A DNA stretch of 64,000 nucleotides, from positions 70,819,116 through 70,883,115 of the forward strand of contig CM063502.1 of NCBI GenBank assembly GCA_032207245.1, written 5' to 3'. The notes beneath the pieces were generated by a model, which did not search any database, was not told the origin of the DNA, and saw only the letters and a program-made list of their open reading frames with translations. Source of the stretch: Pardosa pseudoannulata. Taxonomy: Eukaryota; Arthropoda; Arachnida; Araneae; Lycosidae. Both the position numbers and the translations under genes were made by a program. This document shows, piece after piece, positions 1 through 12,473 of this stretch. Each line of letters opens with the position of its first letter. Position 1 is the first letter of the stretch.

Positions 1-2400
<2,400 letters not shown>

Positions 2401-2401
2401 C

Positions 2402-2427
2402 TATATATATATATATATATATATATA
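2402..2427. repeat. (TA)n microsatellite
   Basis: About 13 uninterrupted TA units. Confidence 0.95.
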
Positions 2428-3042
2428 ATTATGAAACAATATTACTTGAAGATATAAAATATCTGTATAAGTACTGTAAAATAAGTCAATATATGAGATA
2501 AACTTACATTTGGTTGTTATAATGGAGATCAGCTTCAAATTTTAATCCAAATTAATGATTTTCTACTAGCAAATAAGATATTACGAAATAAAATAAATTG
2601 AAAAGAAGCCTTTGAATTTTAATTTCAACAATTTTTTTCCAGGGAGATTTTTCCGGATTACTCCTAGTGCAAAATATTATATGTTGCATATTGCTGATAC
2701 TATGTGCAAAAGAAGAACAAAATTAATTTTTCAGTCAAAATCAAACATAACGTACCCAGCAGTAAAACTCTTAATTAGGAATATCAGCACCATTCATAAA
2801 AAATCTGAGAGACTGGAGACGTTTCAGAAAATTAAGTTAGCCACAACTGACTTTTTATGTTAGTAAAAAAGTAAAAAATGTTTTACCTAGACTCAAAGTC
2901 AAATTTGTAATACAATAAGACATAAAGGAGGAAATACGTTTTCCTTATAATTAACACATGATAATATGATAAAAGTGGTGGAATAGAAGTATCGATTGAG
3001 AACATTAATAGGCTTGCATCTTAATTCATATTTCATTACATA
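2428..3042. other. AT-rich DNA with one unrecognised open frame
   Basis: A plus-strand frame is open over 2612-2863 (about 83 codons). It follows a good acceptor-like sequence (T-run then CCAG at about 2638-2642). The peptide is basic and matches no family I know, and no donor or partner exon is visible. It is most likely a chance open frame. Confidence 0.4.
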
Positions 3043-4194
3043 CACAGAAGAGCCATTACATTATGACACCCTCCATTTTTAACAATATGCTTGCCCAGGA
3101 ACAAAACCACTGCGTGTGGCCGGTTAATGTTGGAGTATATAAAGCAGCTATGTATTATCCTTTTCAAATATTTTAATGAGGAAAGCTGCTGATATATCGG
3201 ACTTCAATAAAGGTAATATCGCCATGGCTCAGTGATTGGGAATATCTATATCAAAAACTGCATGTTTAATGGACTGTCCACTTGAAGTTGTTGTGAGCAC
3301 ATATCAAAAGTGGTGTATGGATAGTGAAACGAAAAAGCACCGGTAAGCAGTGTGTCTTCCACAGCGAATTCATTCCAGGAGAGAGCGGAATTTGCTATGC
3401 GCTATCTGCTACCCGAAGTTTTATCCTAAGAGCTACAAAGGCCTACATAACCACCAGCTACAAGAGTGGTGCCCCAGACAGTGTTTCTTAATACACTGTG
3501 CAGCACACATTGCTGAGTATAGACATACACAGCTGAAGGCCGGTGCATGCTCCTGCACTGACTGCACGTCATGCCAGCTGCGTCTGCAATTGGTTAAGAA
3601 ACATTCATTGAACTTTAGAAGAATGATCCATCACACCGCGAGCGTGAGGGAATGCGCTGATTTCCAGAAAATCCTGAATACACACTTCGAATGGACAGAG
3701 ACAAGCTGCTGGTGGGTTGTATTGTGGGTTAGGCAATGTTTTCATACAACACATTAGGACCAATAATCCTCTAGACCAATCCCTGACGTCTGTGAGCTAC
3801 GTGAATATCGTTGTAGACCATAATAAATCCTTCATAACAATAGTATTATACCCGGGGAGGGGAGGATTACCAAGATGTTAATGTACCATGTCATAAGTGT
3901 CGAATAGTATGGCAGCGGTTCGTAGATCAATCCAGTGACTTGGCCTCTAAATTCACCTTCCATTAATAGAATACAGCATTTGTCGTCCCACCTGGAAAAC
4001 CAAATTCATGCTGCACCCTACCCCCTAGAAATTCATGGAAATTGCAGAACCCATTGGTGAGCACTTGGTACCAGTTACAACATACTACCTATCAGCACCT
4101 TGTGTAGTCAATGCCAGGTTCTGGTGGTTTCAAGGGCTAAATGTGGTCCTATAAGTTATTAATAGTTTGATCATAATGAAATGGCTGTTCGGTT
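3043..4194 (+). mobile_element. Decayed Tc1-type DNA transposon, both ends present
   Basis: The element is flanked by TA on both sides (3041-3042 and 4195-4196), the target duplication of the Tc1/mariner group. The terminal 24 bases match in inverted orientation at about 20 of 24 positions, including the shared run AGCCATT(A/T)CATTATGA. Total length is about 1.15 kb, short of the usual 1.6 kb for Tc1 elements. The interior encodes a ruined transposase on the plus strand. The copy is old, with in-frame stops, frameshifts and at least one deletion. Confidence 0.85.
3176..4155 (+). pseudogene. Tc1-family transposase pseudogene
   Basis: Tc1 transposases bind the inverted repeats through a bipartite helix-turn-helix and cut DNA with a DDE catalytic triad. 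From the ATG at 3176 the frame reads as a Tc1 N-terminus (Lys-Ala-Ala-Asp-Ile-Ser-Asp-Phe-Asn-Lys-Gly, then the ISISKTACL helix and VVVSTYQKW). TGA at 3233 and TAA at 3344 break it. The middle (3350-3757) is open but scrambled. The segment holding the first catalytic Asp (family motif WSDESRF) is missing: the frame jumps from the FEWTE region to the AGG...G segment near 3705. The second-Asp region survives as DVNVPCHK near 3874, and the third as SPSINRIQH near 3960, where the family has SPDLNPIEH, so both the Asp and Glu positions there are changed. It cannot be active. Confidence 0.85.
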
Positions 4195-4362
4195 TATATT
4201 GGTGTTAAAATTTTACTGAGTGCTTTTCAAAGCAATTTTAACAACATTATAAGTTTTTATAAACTAATACAAAATCTTGATTTTATTTTAAATCGCATTA
4301 ACTTTTTATAATATAATTTCAAATTTTATTTTTAAAGCAGGTTCTTTCCGTATCACTAAAAT

Positions 4363-4687
4363 TTAATTCCATGAGAAGAGTGCACTTGAGAAGGCAATCG
4401 CACACCATGTTCTGTTCGAAATACTAGTCTGTTTGACAACAACATTGATTTTTTGTAGATGATTACTACCATTACCCGTTAGGTGATTGTCTCCATTCGT
4501 TTGTTCACTGCCTTCATCATCTGTAACAGCGTTTCTTTTGATTTGCTTCATATGCTTGTTGCAGTAAGAATAATGTATTTGCACCGCAATTTCATATTTT
4601 GTAATGTAATCAAATCTTAGAACGTTGCTACAAAATACACATTTTGCAACATCGTTATCCCAGATTAGAACCAGACTTGAAAACAGT
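4363..4687 (-). pseudogene. BED-zinc-finger-like remnant, possibly the N-terminus of a hAT-type transposase
   Basis: The minus strand is open for about 108 codons between stops at 4688 and 4363. Near its start it reads LIWDNDVAKCVFC, then about 25 residues later SYCNKHMKQIKR. This resembles a BED finger (a conserved W, then C-x2-C, then N/L-x-x-H-x-x-x-H), with the last His replaced by Arg. A Ser/Asn/Glu-rich linker follows, as in BED-hAT proteins. No catalytic domain follows and I found no terminal repeats. BED fingers bind DNA in transposases and their domesticated relatives. The similarity is from memory of the motif only, and a chance open frame remains possible. Confidence 0.35.
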
Positions 4688-6109
4688 TATATCTGTTGCA
4701 GAGATGTTGGACAAATAGTCTAGTTGGACCAGAGCCGATATATTAAACTTTCCTGTTACGGTGTCATTGAACCCAATTGTAGTAGGTTATCCTAACTCTG
4801 TTTTCTCTGATTAGTTTCATTGGGGAGTTATTTAAATCAAATTAAAGTACCAGGGAAAGCTTCCAACTTTTTTCTAAGCTGATTAAATGTCCTTATTTAT
4901 AAAAAACATTGTTTTCAGTTATTTGTAGACTACAAATAGTATTTTGAGAAATAATATTAAAAAAGATAATTGTCATAGTTATTATAGAGATCATTTTAGA
5001 TTAAAATTTCATTCAAAATAAGTTTGAATTGAGCAAACCAAAACTGCAATTAGTTGTTTCGGGAAGCCCATATGATTCATAGGCACTTAAGTGAAAACCA
5101 TGCTGTATGTTTGTATCTATAACAATAATAAGAGTCGTAAGGAGAAAGACAAATTGACAATTTTAAATTAATTAATTTTGTAACTGCAATCTTTATGATT
5201 TTTTCTTAAGTTTTAAAATTTTGTGGTTCTATAATATAAGGAATGGCACACGGAAGAGAATTTTGCATTGGATTAATTGTGTTTCTGTTATTACGAAAAA
5301 AAATTCATAGTGATTGTACATTTTATTAACTTTTCTCTAAAGTAATCTTCCCTGTAAACGAAGCATGTTGTCTTAATTGATTTCATGTCAATTTGAGGTT
5401 ATACATGAACAATCATATCTAATATTTAAAAAAGTATTACAATGGAGACGTCCTACTTAAGTAACAGTCATTGTTTTAATTTTTAAAAGAAATGAAAGCC
5501 TACAGTCTCTAGACCATATTTAAAATTCAGTTTAACATATTTATTTTTTTTATTTTCCCTTTTATTTTACATAGTCAACTATAGTACTGGCTACCGTACA
5601 TTTTACAGTCACACTAAACCCAAAATTGATAAACTAACTCTAACAATTAGTACTGCTCTGACTCTTTATGTCCTTTACGTTGCTTCGGCAAAATATAACA
5701 GTTCATTTAAGCTGCATGTTTGTCAATTTTAAATTAGTGTTAGTGTCTTAGTCAAGTTGGATTTCATCTTATTCAGTAAAAAATCAATGTCTGAAATACA
5801 ATCAAACATCAATCAAGTATCACGACCCATAGGTTTAAGAATCTGGCGTTGTAGCAAATTTGGTGGTCTATCGAGTAATGATCCTTCCAAAAAAATTAAA
5901 TTTAAATTTAACTATTTTTTAAAACACAGTCGATAGAAAATTACATATTTAAATCTAAAAACATTAAATTTGCGTTTTAACATGTGCATTTTATGTATTT
6001 ATTTTTGAAGAGAAAATATTAAAATACTTTTATTAGATCTTTCTCACCAAAAGAGGTTTTTTGTGTATCGTTTTATACAACCATCGTTATTCCCATTATA
6101 ATATCACCT
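4688..6109. other. AT-rich DNA, no gene recognised
   Basis: The first 170 bases (to about 4860) are less AT-rich and lie just upstream of the BED-like frame, so they may be the 5' part of the same dead element. Nothing else stands out. Confidence 0.5.
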
Positions 6110-6275
6110 GACGAAGTTCGAATGGCCAGGGCGCTGACATTTGGAAGCAGAGTTCCTGGATTGGAATCCCACTGTGGCAAGGAGGCTTATACCAGTTCGG
6201 AATAGGCTTCAATCAGTAGACCCTGTTCTCCTTAGTCCTCCTGTTTCCAAAAAGTAGACGTTAACCAATCCACAG
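6110..6275 (+). repeat. tRNA-derived SINE copy
   Basis: The head carries a box-A-like stretch (GAATGGCCAGGGCGCTG) and, about 35 bases on, a degenerate box B (GGATTGGAATCCC). It continues with a body (GTTCGGAATAGGCTTCAATCAG) and a tail ending CAAAAAGTAGAC that also occur in the copies near 19.3 kb and 48.4 kb. This shared layout marks one SINE family. The copy is diverged and its tail fades into AT-rich DNA. Confidence 0.7.
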
Positions 6276-8931
6276 TTGTATCTCCATTTTAGTCTTCCAA
6301 AGTAGCTAATCTGAGGAATTACTTCCTATACAAATTAAATTAGTATTTTTTCCTATAGGAAAATCTGTAATAAATATCTTTATATCATTTATATGAATTA
6401 ATAAAAGTTAATGCTCATATAATCTATAACGGAGTATTATTGTAATTCTATTCTGTTAGATAATATTGTTATTAGTAATTGCACCTTAGTCTTAATTTAT
6501 TCTGTCTAGACATTATTCCTTTACACTATTTCCTCTTCCTTTATTCTATGATAACAAATAGAAAACTTCACAATGGAAGGATAAATGAAATATAAAATAC
6601 ATTTCTTTCCCATATCTTATTGTAATACATATTATTCATGAGATATATATATTGAAATTAGAATTTCTTGCTGGAAACGTATATTTTGTTGCCTAATTGA
6701 GAAATGTATCTTGTTTATAAAACAAGATACATTTGCTATTCTTGCTTTAATGTAGGCATTTTAAATTAGTAAAAATCATATTGTCAGTGCTGCACATACT
6801 TGTTAAACATTCATCGATGTTGTGTTTCTGCTTTATGTCCCCGAAAACATATACACGTATATCTATAATTTATAGCATATTGTGGAAAATCTTCGAGTTC
6901 AAGTGAATTTCATGTGAATTTCAATGTGTGGTTTACACATGGGGAGGGGGAGTTAGAAAAGGCTCGAGACTTTCGAAATGGCAGAATTTCCTATGAAGAC
7001 TGTCAAAAAGTAATAAAATACTTGTAAGTACAGTTTTAATTCAAGTTTTCTGTTATTTTGAATCTTGTGAGTGCATAAAAAGCACACTTTACTATCCAGT
7101 TTTATCCCAAAACATTTGCTCTACAGTTAAAGATCATTAAAGTAAAATTTAAAAATTTGAAAATACTCTTACTGAAAGACTCTCAAAAAGTAGAAAGATA
7201 CGGTACAAGACAATTCCCTAGCTGAAAATATTCAAAATTACAGAGCTGCTGGTAAGACAAATTTACTATTTTGTAATTGAGTACCGTTGAATCCGCAACT
7301 TTGACCCCTCTAACCCCTAAACCATCTCGTCTAAAATTAGAGTTAATAGAAAGGAAATCTGATAATTTTGAAAGTACTCATGTTGGAGGTTGGCAGATGA
7401 GAGTGTAGATTGCAATGAGAAATTACCGTCCTGTAGATGTACAAATCTCTGACAATATCTGGAAGAAAAGTTATTTATCTCCATTTTTGATATTTGTAAT
7501 CTATAAACCACATCAAAACCATAGGTTTCACCCCCTGAAGCCACGTCATTATATTATTAAAGTGTTCATATAAAGTTTACATACAACAAAGTTTTGCTGA
7601 GGATAGTAGAACTTTTTCTTATGCAGGTAGACCAGCATTTGATGAAGGTATTGTTGAAGGTATTGTAAAGTATAATTGACAACCTGCGTAAACTTTTGTA
7701 CAAAATTCGTCAAAGTAATAAGATATTTTATCACAATGCATGTTCATCAACTTGGAAAACCACAATTCTTAATGATTTAATTTATTTTTATCCATTACTG
7801 TTCATAACATTTAGTAACTAGGAAATAATTGTAAAAATATATTATATTATATTTAAAGATAATAACATGCACATATTTTTAATTATTATAAAAAGAGGAA
7901 AAATTTACTTACGTGCAAACTATTTAAAAATAATGAGGCTTAGGAATTATTTTTAGGTAAAAAAAATTTAAAACACGCACATTCTCGTAAATTAAATTTA
8001 CTAGGAGAGCTAAAAGTAATTTTAGGGAAGCATTAGTAGGGATGTCAAAATAAATAAGTCTTTAAAGTAGAAAAAAATTACTCTTTAAACACCTTTTTTA
8101 TAGAAATTGACTTCAAGTTTTGACAGCTTTTATCTAACAAGCTGCCACTGTGCATAGGATCAAATATTTAATAAAATAATTCAGCGAATTTTATTTTAAA
8201 GAAACATAAATTCCCCTATCATTTAAAAGAGATGGGTAATCGGTAACAAGATGTAGTCATGTAATTCGTTCAAGTTAATGTTTAATAAAACACTTTGGAA
8301 ATTAAAATTTTAATTCACATAAGATTTATATATAAATATCGATACATTATAAGACTTTTTAATATGATAATAATTCAAAATCTTCAATTTTCATTATAGT
8401 AAATGTATTGAGGGTAATAGTAAGGGTAATAGTGATTTTTTTATTTAATTACTTTGTTTGTTAAAAACAAACTTTCCTCCCCATGTTTAAGAGTTTTTCC
8501 TTAAATGTACAGCTGTTATTGTTCATTTTCTAGGAATAAATTTATTTTATTTCTATTGCAAATCCCACTAATAACTTATTAATGATACAACAGTAACCAG
8601 GTGAATGCTGGAGATAAATTGCGTGGTATTACAAATTAAGGTATAGACCAACCATACTGAAGTGTTTAATGCCCTTTTTTCAAATATATAAGATCATTAC
8701 ACTTGGTCTGTTATATGATGCGTGGTTGAATCAATTAATCAAGCTATGTAGTGTTGTTGTTTCTCTTATTTACACCACTACACTGAGATCTCTGCTCATA
8801 GAAAACGAAGAGGGAAGAATAGACAGGAGGCAACACTTTTCCCACTCTAAGCCGTCCATCGTGAATTTCTCGTGTTGCACTCGAAGCAGCGATAAAAGTA
8901 ATGTGCTTAAGGTAATTGTGTTTTTACTCTG
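6276..8931. other. AT-rich DNA, no gene recognised
   Basis: Holds a near-perfect fold-back at 6702-6734 (listed separately). Two minus-strand frames at 7317-7544 and 7549-7734 and one plus-strand frame at 8669-8932 show no recognisable motif and are treated as chance. A short GC-richer stretch at 8790-8900 leads into the interspersed repeat that follows. Confidence 0.5.
6702..6734. repeat. Perfect fold-back, 15-bp arms with a 3-base loop
   Basis: Left arm 6702-6716 and right arm 6720-6734 are exact reverse complements (core ATGTATCTTGTTT / AAACAAGATACAT) separated by ATA. No transposon ends or tail of U residues flank it. Confidence 0.9.
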
Positions 8932-9160
8932 ACCCATCAATGTCATATAGCAGCAACCACTGAAGACCAGTCATTACAACAGTGACCTATAACGGCTACC
9001 AAGCCGCTGCTGCCCTACGAGAGACCCGTCATGGTCCGATTTTAATGTTCTGCAACCCGGTAAGGAGCAAACACTACAGGGGTAAGCTTGTGACTACCAG
9101 AAATTACGAAAGACAGATCACTCAGGTATCCCGGGTACATGAAGCCTAAAGCAGGTATGC
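8932..9160 (+). repeat. Short interspersed repeat, family shared with 15989-16206
   Basis: A GC-richer block of about 225 bp whose reverse complement reappears at 15989-16206. Shared runs include GGCTACCAAGCC, CATGGTCCGATTTT, CGGTAAGGAGCAAAC and GATCACTCAGGTA. Length and dispersal suit a SINE, but I could not place convincing A and B boxes, so the class is open. Confidence 0.75.
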
Positions 9161-10926
9161 CCCTGGGGGACATTTGCTTTAGGTAAAACCGCATCTATAC
9201 CAAGTTGCTTAATTGTCATCTATACAAAAAGAGAAAATAGGTATAGATATGATATGCGGTTGAAAGGATCAAGCTTTTGCTATCGGAGGATTTTTAACTT
9301 ACCTGCAGTACAACCCTGAATCACTTACCCATAAAAACCTTCATGAAACTAACCCTTCCTTTAACGTAAATGAATGTTTAGTGAATACATTTTCTTGCAT
9401 TGCTCTAGGAACACCGGTAAGACCAGCAAAATAATCAACAATCCTGGATTTTTCTGGCTGATTGCCCATAATGTCTCACTCTACAATTGCTTGCAAGAAA
9501 AAGGCGAAGGTAAAATGTGATTTATTACAGCATGAGAGAAAATATACTATAGCCAAGATAACTGTATCCTACATTACATCCATTACAAAAAATATGCTAC
9601 TCTTCTTCGGTTTCTAGAAAATGGTACTTTAGGTACTTTTAAAAGCACCTTCAGTTATTATTCAGTAATTGTGTTATTTGGTATTTAAAATTATGCATGT
9701 AGTTATCTCATCGCTTATTATTTCATCAAACGAGCATAATATGATATCACTAAGTTAAACACTTTCGGAATAACACACGTTAATAAGAGTGTTAAAGTAA
9801 ATATATAATCTAATGAATTTAAAGAGTCTTAAATAGTGCCAATAAATAATACAGGGGAGTACATGTAGTGAAACATATTGCTTATATGGTTATAGATGCT
9901 TATGATAATTTTGTATTAATCCATATATGTATATATATGTGTGCGTATGTGTGTCTATGGTTCATATTTTAAGTTTTATATGTGTGATAAGGTAATTTAA
10001 TATTATTTCATCAACACAATTTGAATTACTTTATTCTGAGTAAGTTTACTTCATGTTATTTATTTCTGACTTCAGATGTGGATTTGAAACCTTAAGACAT
10101 TCACCTAACATTTAAAGGATCAACAAGGTCTTCAAGAATATACTTTTAAAAAGGAAGCTAATCCTTATAGGGATGAAATTAAGCATGAACTTTATATATG
10201 CTTTAAATAATACTCAAAGAACATTAATATCCATGAATTATTTTAAAGTTAGGTGCACTTTGAATTTGAAATGTAAATTTTTGGATTCTGTAAAATATCC
10301 CTCTATGAAATCCCTTTTCTTAATAGACAGTCTAAAAGTGGAATCCATTTACTTTAATTCTTCTATTATATTTAATGGAACCCATCTTTTAGCCTTCTCT
10401 ATTATTAAGTCATTTTTTAACATTTAATTCTTTAATTTTTTTCCCTCTAATTCTCGAATTACTCTGCTGCTCAGGCATATAATGATGTTGTACAAGACGA
10501 AAAGGCATTTTGTTTTATTGTTACCGTATTGCAATAATTGATAACCTTATTAACGCTCTTTCATAATAATATAGCAGAAGAAATTTTTTCGAATTCTAAT
10601 ACATTGTTATATGTATCTCTCTAGTACTAATGGTTACTATTGAATTAACTATTGAATATTAAGCCATTACTAATCATATTTAAATACTTAATTTCTCAAT
10701 TAATTTTCTTTCCATTTTCCTCGTTTGCTTCATTGATTTTTTATCGATGCATAGGCAATTAGTGAATTTTGAATCACTTCGTATTTTATTATTGTTCTCT
10801 ATTTCTCACCCAGTCTTAACTGTCATCATCTAAATAACTTAACAAGTAATGCTGAAAATATTCGCAAAAGAACAATTGTATTAATTAAGAAATTTCTTTT
10901 CATATTTTATCTGATTTTACTTGTTA
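9161..10926. other. AT-rich DNA with one fold-back and one unrecognised ORF
   Basis: Arms ACCGCAT+CTATACC (9188-9201) and GGTATAG...ATGCGGT (9240-9260) pair with a 7-base bulge on the right side. An ATG-initiated plus-strand frame covers 10173-10427 (84 codons). Its composition is ordinary for AT-rich non-coding DNA and no domain is recognisable, so it is not called as a gene. Confidence 0.5.
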
Positions 10927-11826
10927 TATCCCTACTAGTATATAGCCCGTCATATGACGGGATAAGTAAAATTTTTAATTTTCCAGAATTTTAAAGTACC
11001 CTATGAGGGAGGTAAAAAAATGGTTTTCATTTTGACTGAGAATTTTCTGGTACACACCCAATAATTTGTTTATCTTTACCGACCGTATATTAGTTTCAAA
11101 CTTTAATTTATTTTGTCACATTACGTGATAGGATGAACAGCAGAGGTTTTGATATTGACAGGGATTATTTGGAGGTATTTATGAATGATGTCCAAAATTT
11201 AGAGAATAAATTGCAAACCGTGTGGTTACGTATAAGAAACAAACGATCAAACAAACAAACTTCTTAATTTTCAAAGATATATAACTTAAAAGCTAAAAAT
11301 TTATTAGTTCGCGAAATAGATTCCTAGATTTTTATGAAAAGAATTTAATGTTGTTAATAGCGATGATAAAACTTTCATTGCAACACAGAAAAATCGATGA
11401 TTTAATTTAAAATTGTCTCATATGTACTTACTCTATTATTTAAGTTAAATATAAAAGATAATTATATACATAATATCTACGTTCAGTGATAAAACGTATG
11501 AAAATAATGCATACCATATTTAAATAGTTTAAAATAAGAAATGATTAAATGAGATGATTAAGGGAATGACGTCTTAATGCTAGAAAAAATGTTATTTTTA
11601 CCTATTTATTATGTGACAAATTGATGAATTTAATCGTCTGCTCTCAAAAAGAGAAAATAGGGCTTGAAATAATGTCTTAAAATGATCAAAAAGGGGTAAG
11701 GACTGGATTTCGAACTCGTTTTGAATTTTGCTAACCCTAACTCATAAAGAATCCATTCCAGGCCCAACCGCTTCATAAATTCGAGGACAGACGGACAGAT
11801 AACTTAGGCTATTATTATATAGGGGA
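10927..11826. mobile_element. Unclassified transposable element, candidate
   Basis: The segment opens with ATCCCTACTAGTATATAG followed at once by a perfect 16-bp palindrome (CCCGTCATATGACGGG, 10946-10961). About 860 bp later it closes with an A/C-rich GACAGACGGACAGATAAC stretch and TATTATTATATAGGGGAT. The two outer ends are loosely inverted (ATCCC-TA... against ATCCCCTATA...). A terminal palindrome with this kind of tail is common in non-autonomous elements of invertebrates, but I cannot decide between a Helitron-like, TIR or RTE-like origin. No coding frame is present. Confidence 0.4.
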
Positions 11827-12014
11827 TATGGAGATGGAAGATTGAGAGTCTTAGAATTTTCGACTTTTTATAGTAGTAGTCACTAATAATTATGTACTGA
11901 CCAAGGATTAATGGCAATATGTTAGTATGTTCTTCGATATTTTCATATTTTATTAATGAACTTTATCTGGATTCAACTTTATTTGCTACCACCCAAATGA
12001 AGTTATAAGTATAC

Positions 12015-12473
12015 TGAAGTGCCACAGAATTAGGGATATCTACCTAGTAACGAGTTGGGCCTCCTTTGTTCTTGATAATGGCTGCCACACGACGAGGCAT
12101 AGATTCAAAAAGTTTCTGGAAACGTTCAAGAGAATGGCTTGACAAATATTGGCTAAAGCTGTCCATAACTGTCCTTTGTAGTTTTTTTCCACCATCCATG
12201 TATTCTTGGTATATTTATCACACTGTCTACCTTGAAAATCTTAGCTGTCTGACGATTTTGAAATGGAATGACCCATGTGTATCGCACCTACAATTTGTCC
12301 ACGATTGAAGGGGTCTAAATCAGGCAGTTTACTCAAGCTGGCAATTCCAACAACTAATTCAGAACAACTACAGTGCGCGCTATATATACAGTTACCACAA
12401 CGCTTTCATTAAATAATGCACAGCGCTACACAAATTGCATAGCCTTTTCTATCCCTAATTCAGTGGCACTTCA
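12015..12473 (-). mobile_element. Internally deleted Tc1-like transposon
   Basis: The ends TGAAGTGCCACAGAATTAGG (from 12015) and the reverse complement of 12451-12473 agree at 22 of 23 positions. Only 459 bp lie between the outer ends, against about 1.6 kb for a full Tc1. TA is found one base outside the left end (12012-12013), but the right side shows TG, so the target duplication is imperfect. The interior keeps the two ends of a minus-strand transposase gene and lacks everything between. Confidence 0.85.
12044..12342 (-). pseudogene. Tc1 transposase deletion pseudogene, N- and C-termini joined
   Basis: On the minus strand, 12342 downwards reads like the first helix-turn-helix of a Tc1 transposase: SKLPDLDPFNRGQIVGA, then MGHSIS, and after a frameshift near 12265 IVRQLRFS and YQEYMDGG. 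At about 12170 the reading passes without warning into the C-terminus: LERFQKLFESMPRRVAAI, then KNKGGPTRY and a TAG at 12044-12046. The ESMPRR...KGGPT(R/K)Y ending is a hallmark of Tc1 proteins. The whole DDE catalytic domain, about 200 residues in the family, is absent. Besides the frameshift there are stops in the N-terminal half, so no product is expected. Confidence 0.85.

Noticed and set aside
7295..7320. Telomere-like CCCTCTAACCCCTAAACC
   Set aside because: Only two imperfect units and no continuation.
12066..12308. Plus-strand 80-codon frame
   Set aside because: It lies antisense to the Tc1 transposase remnant, which carries the recognisable motifs.
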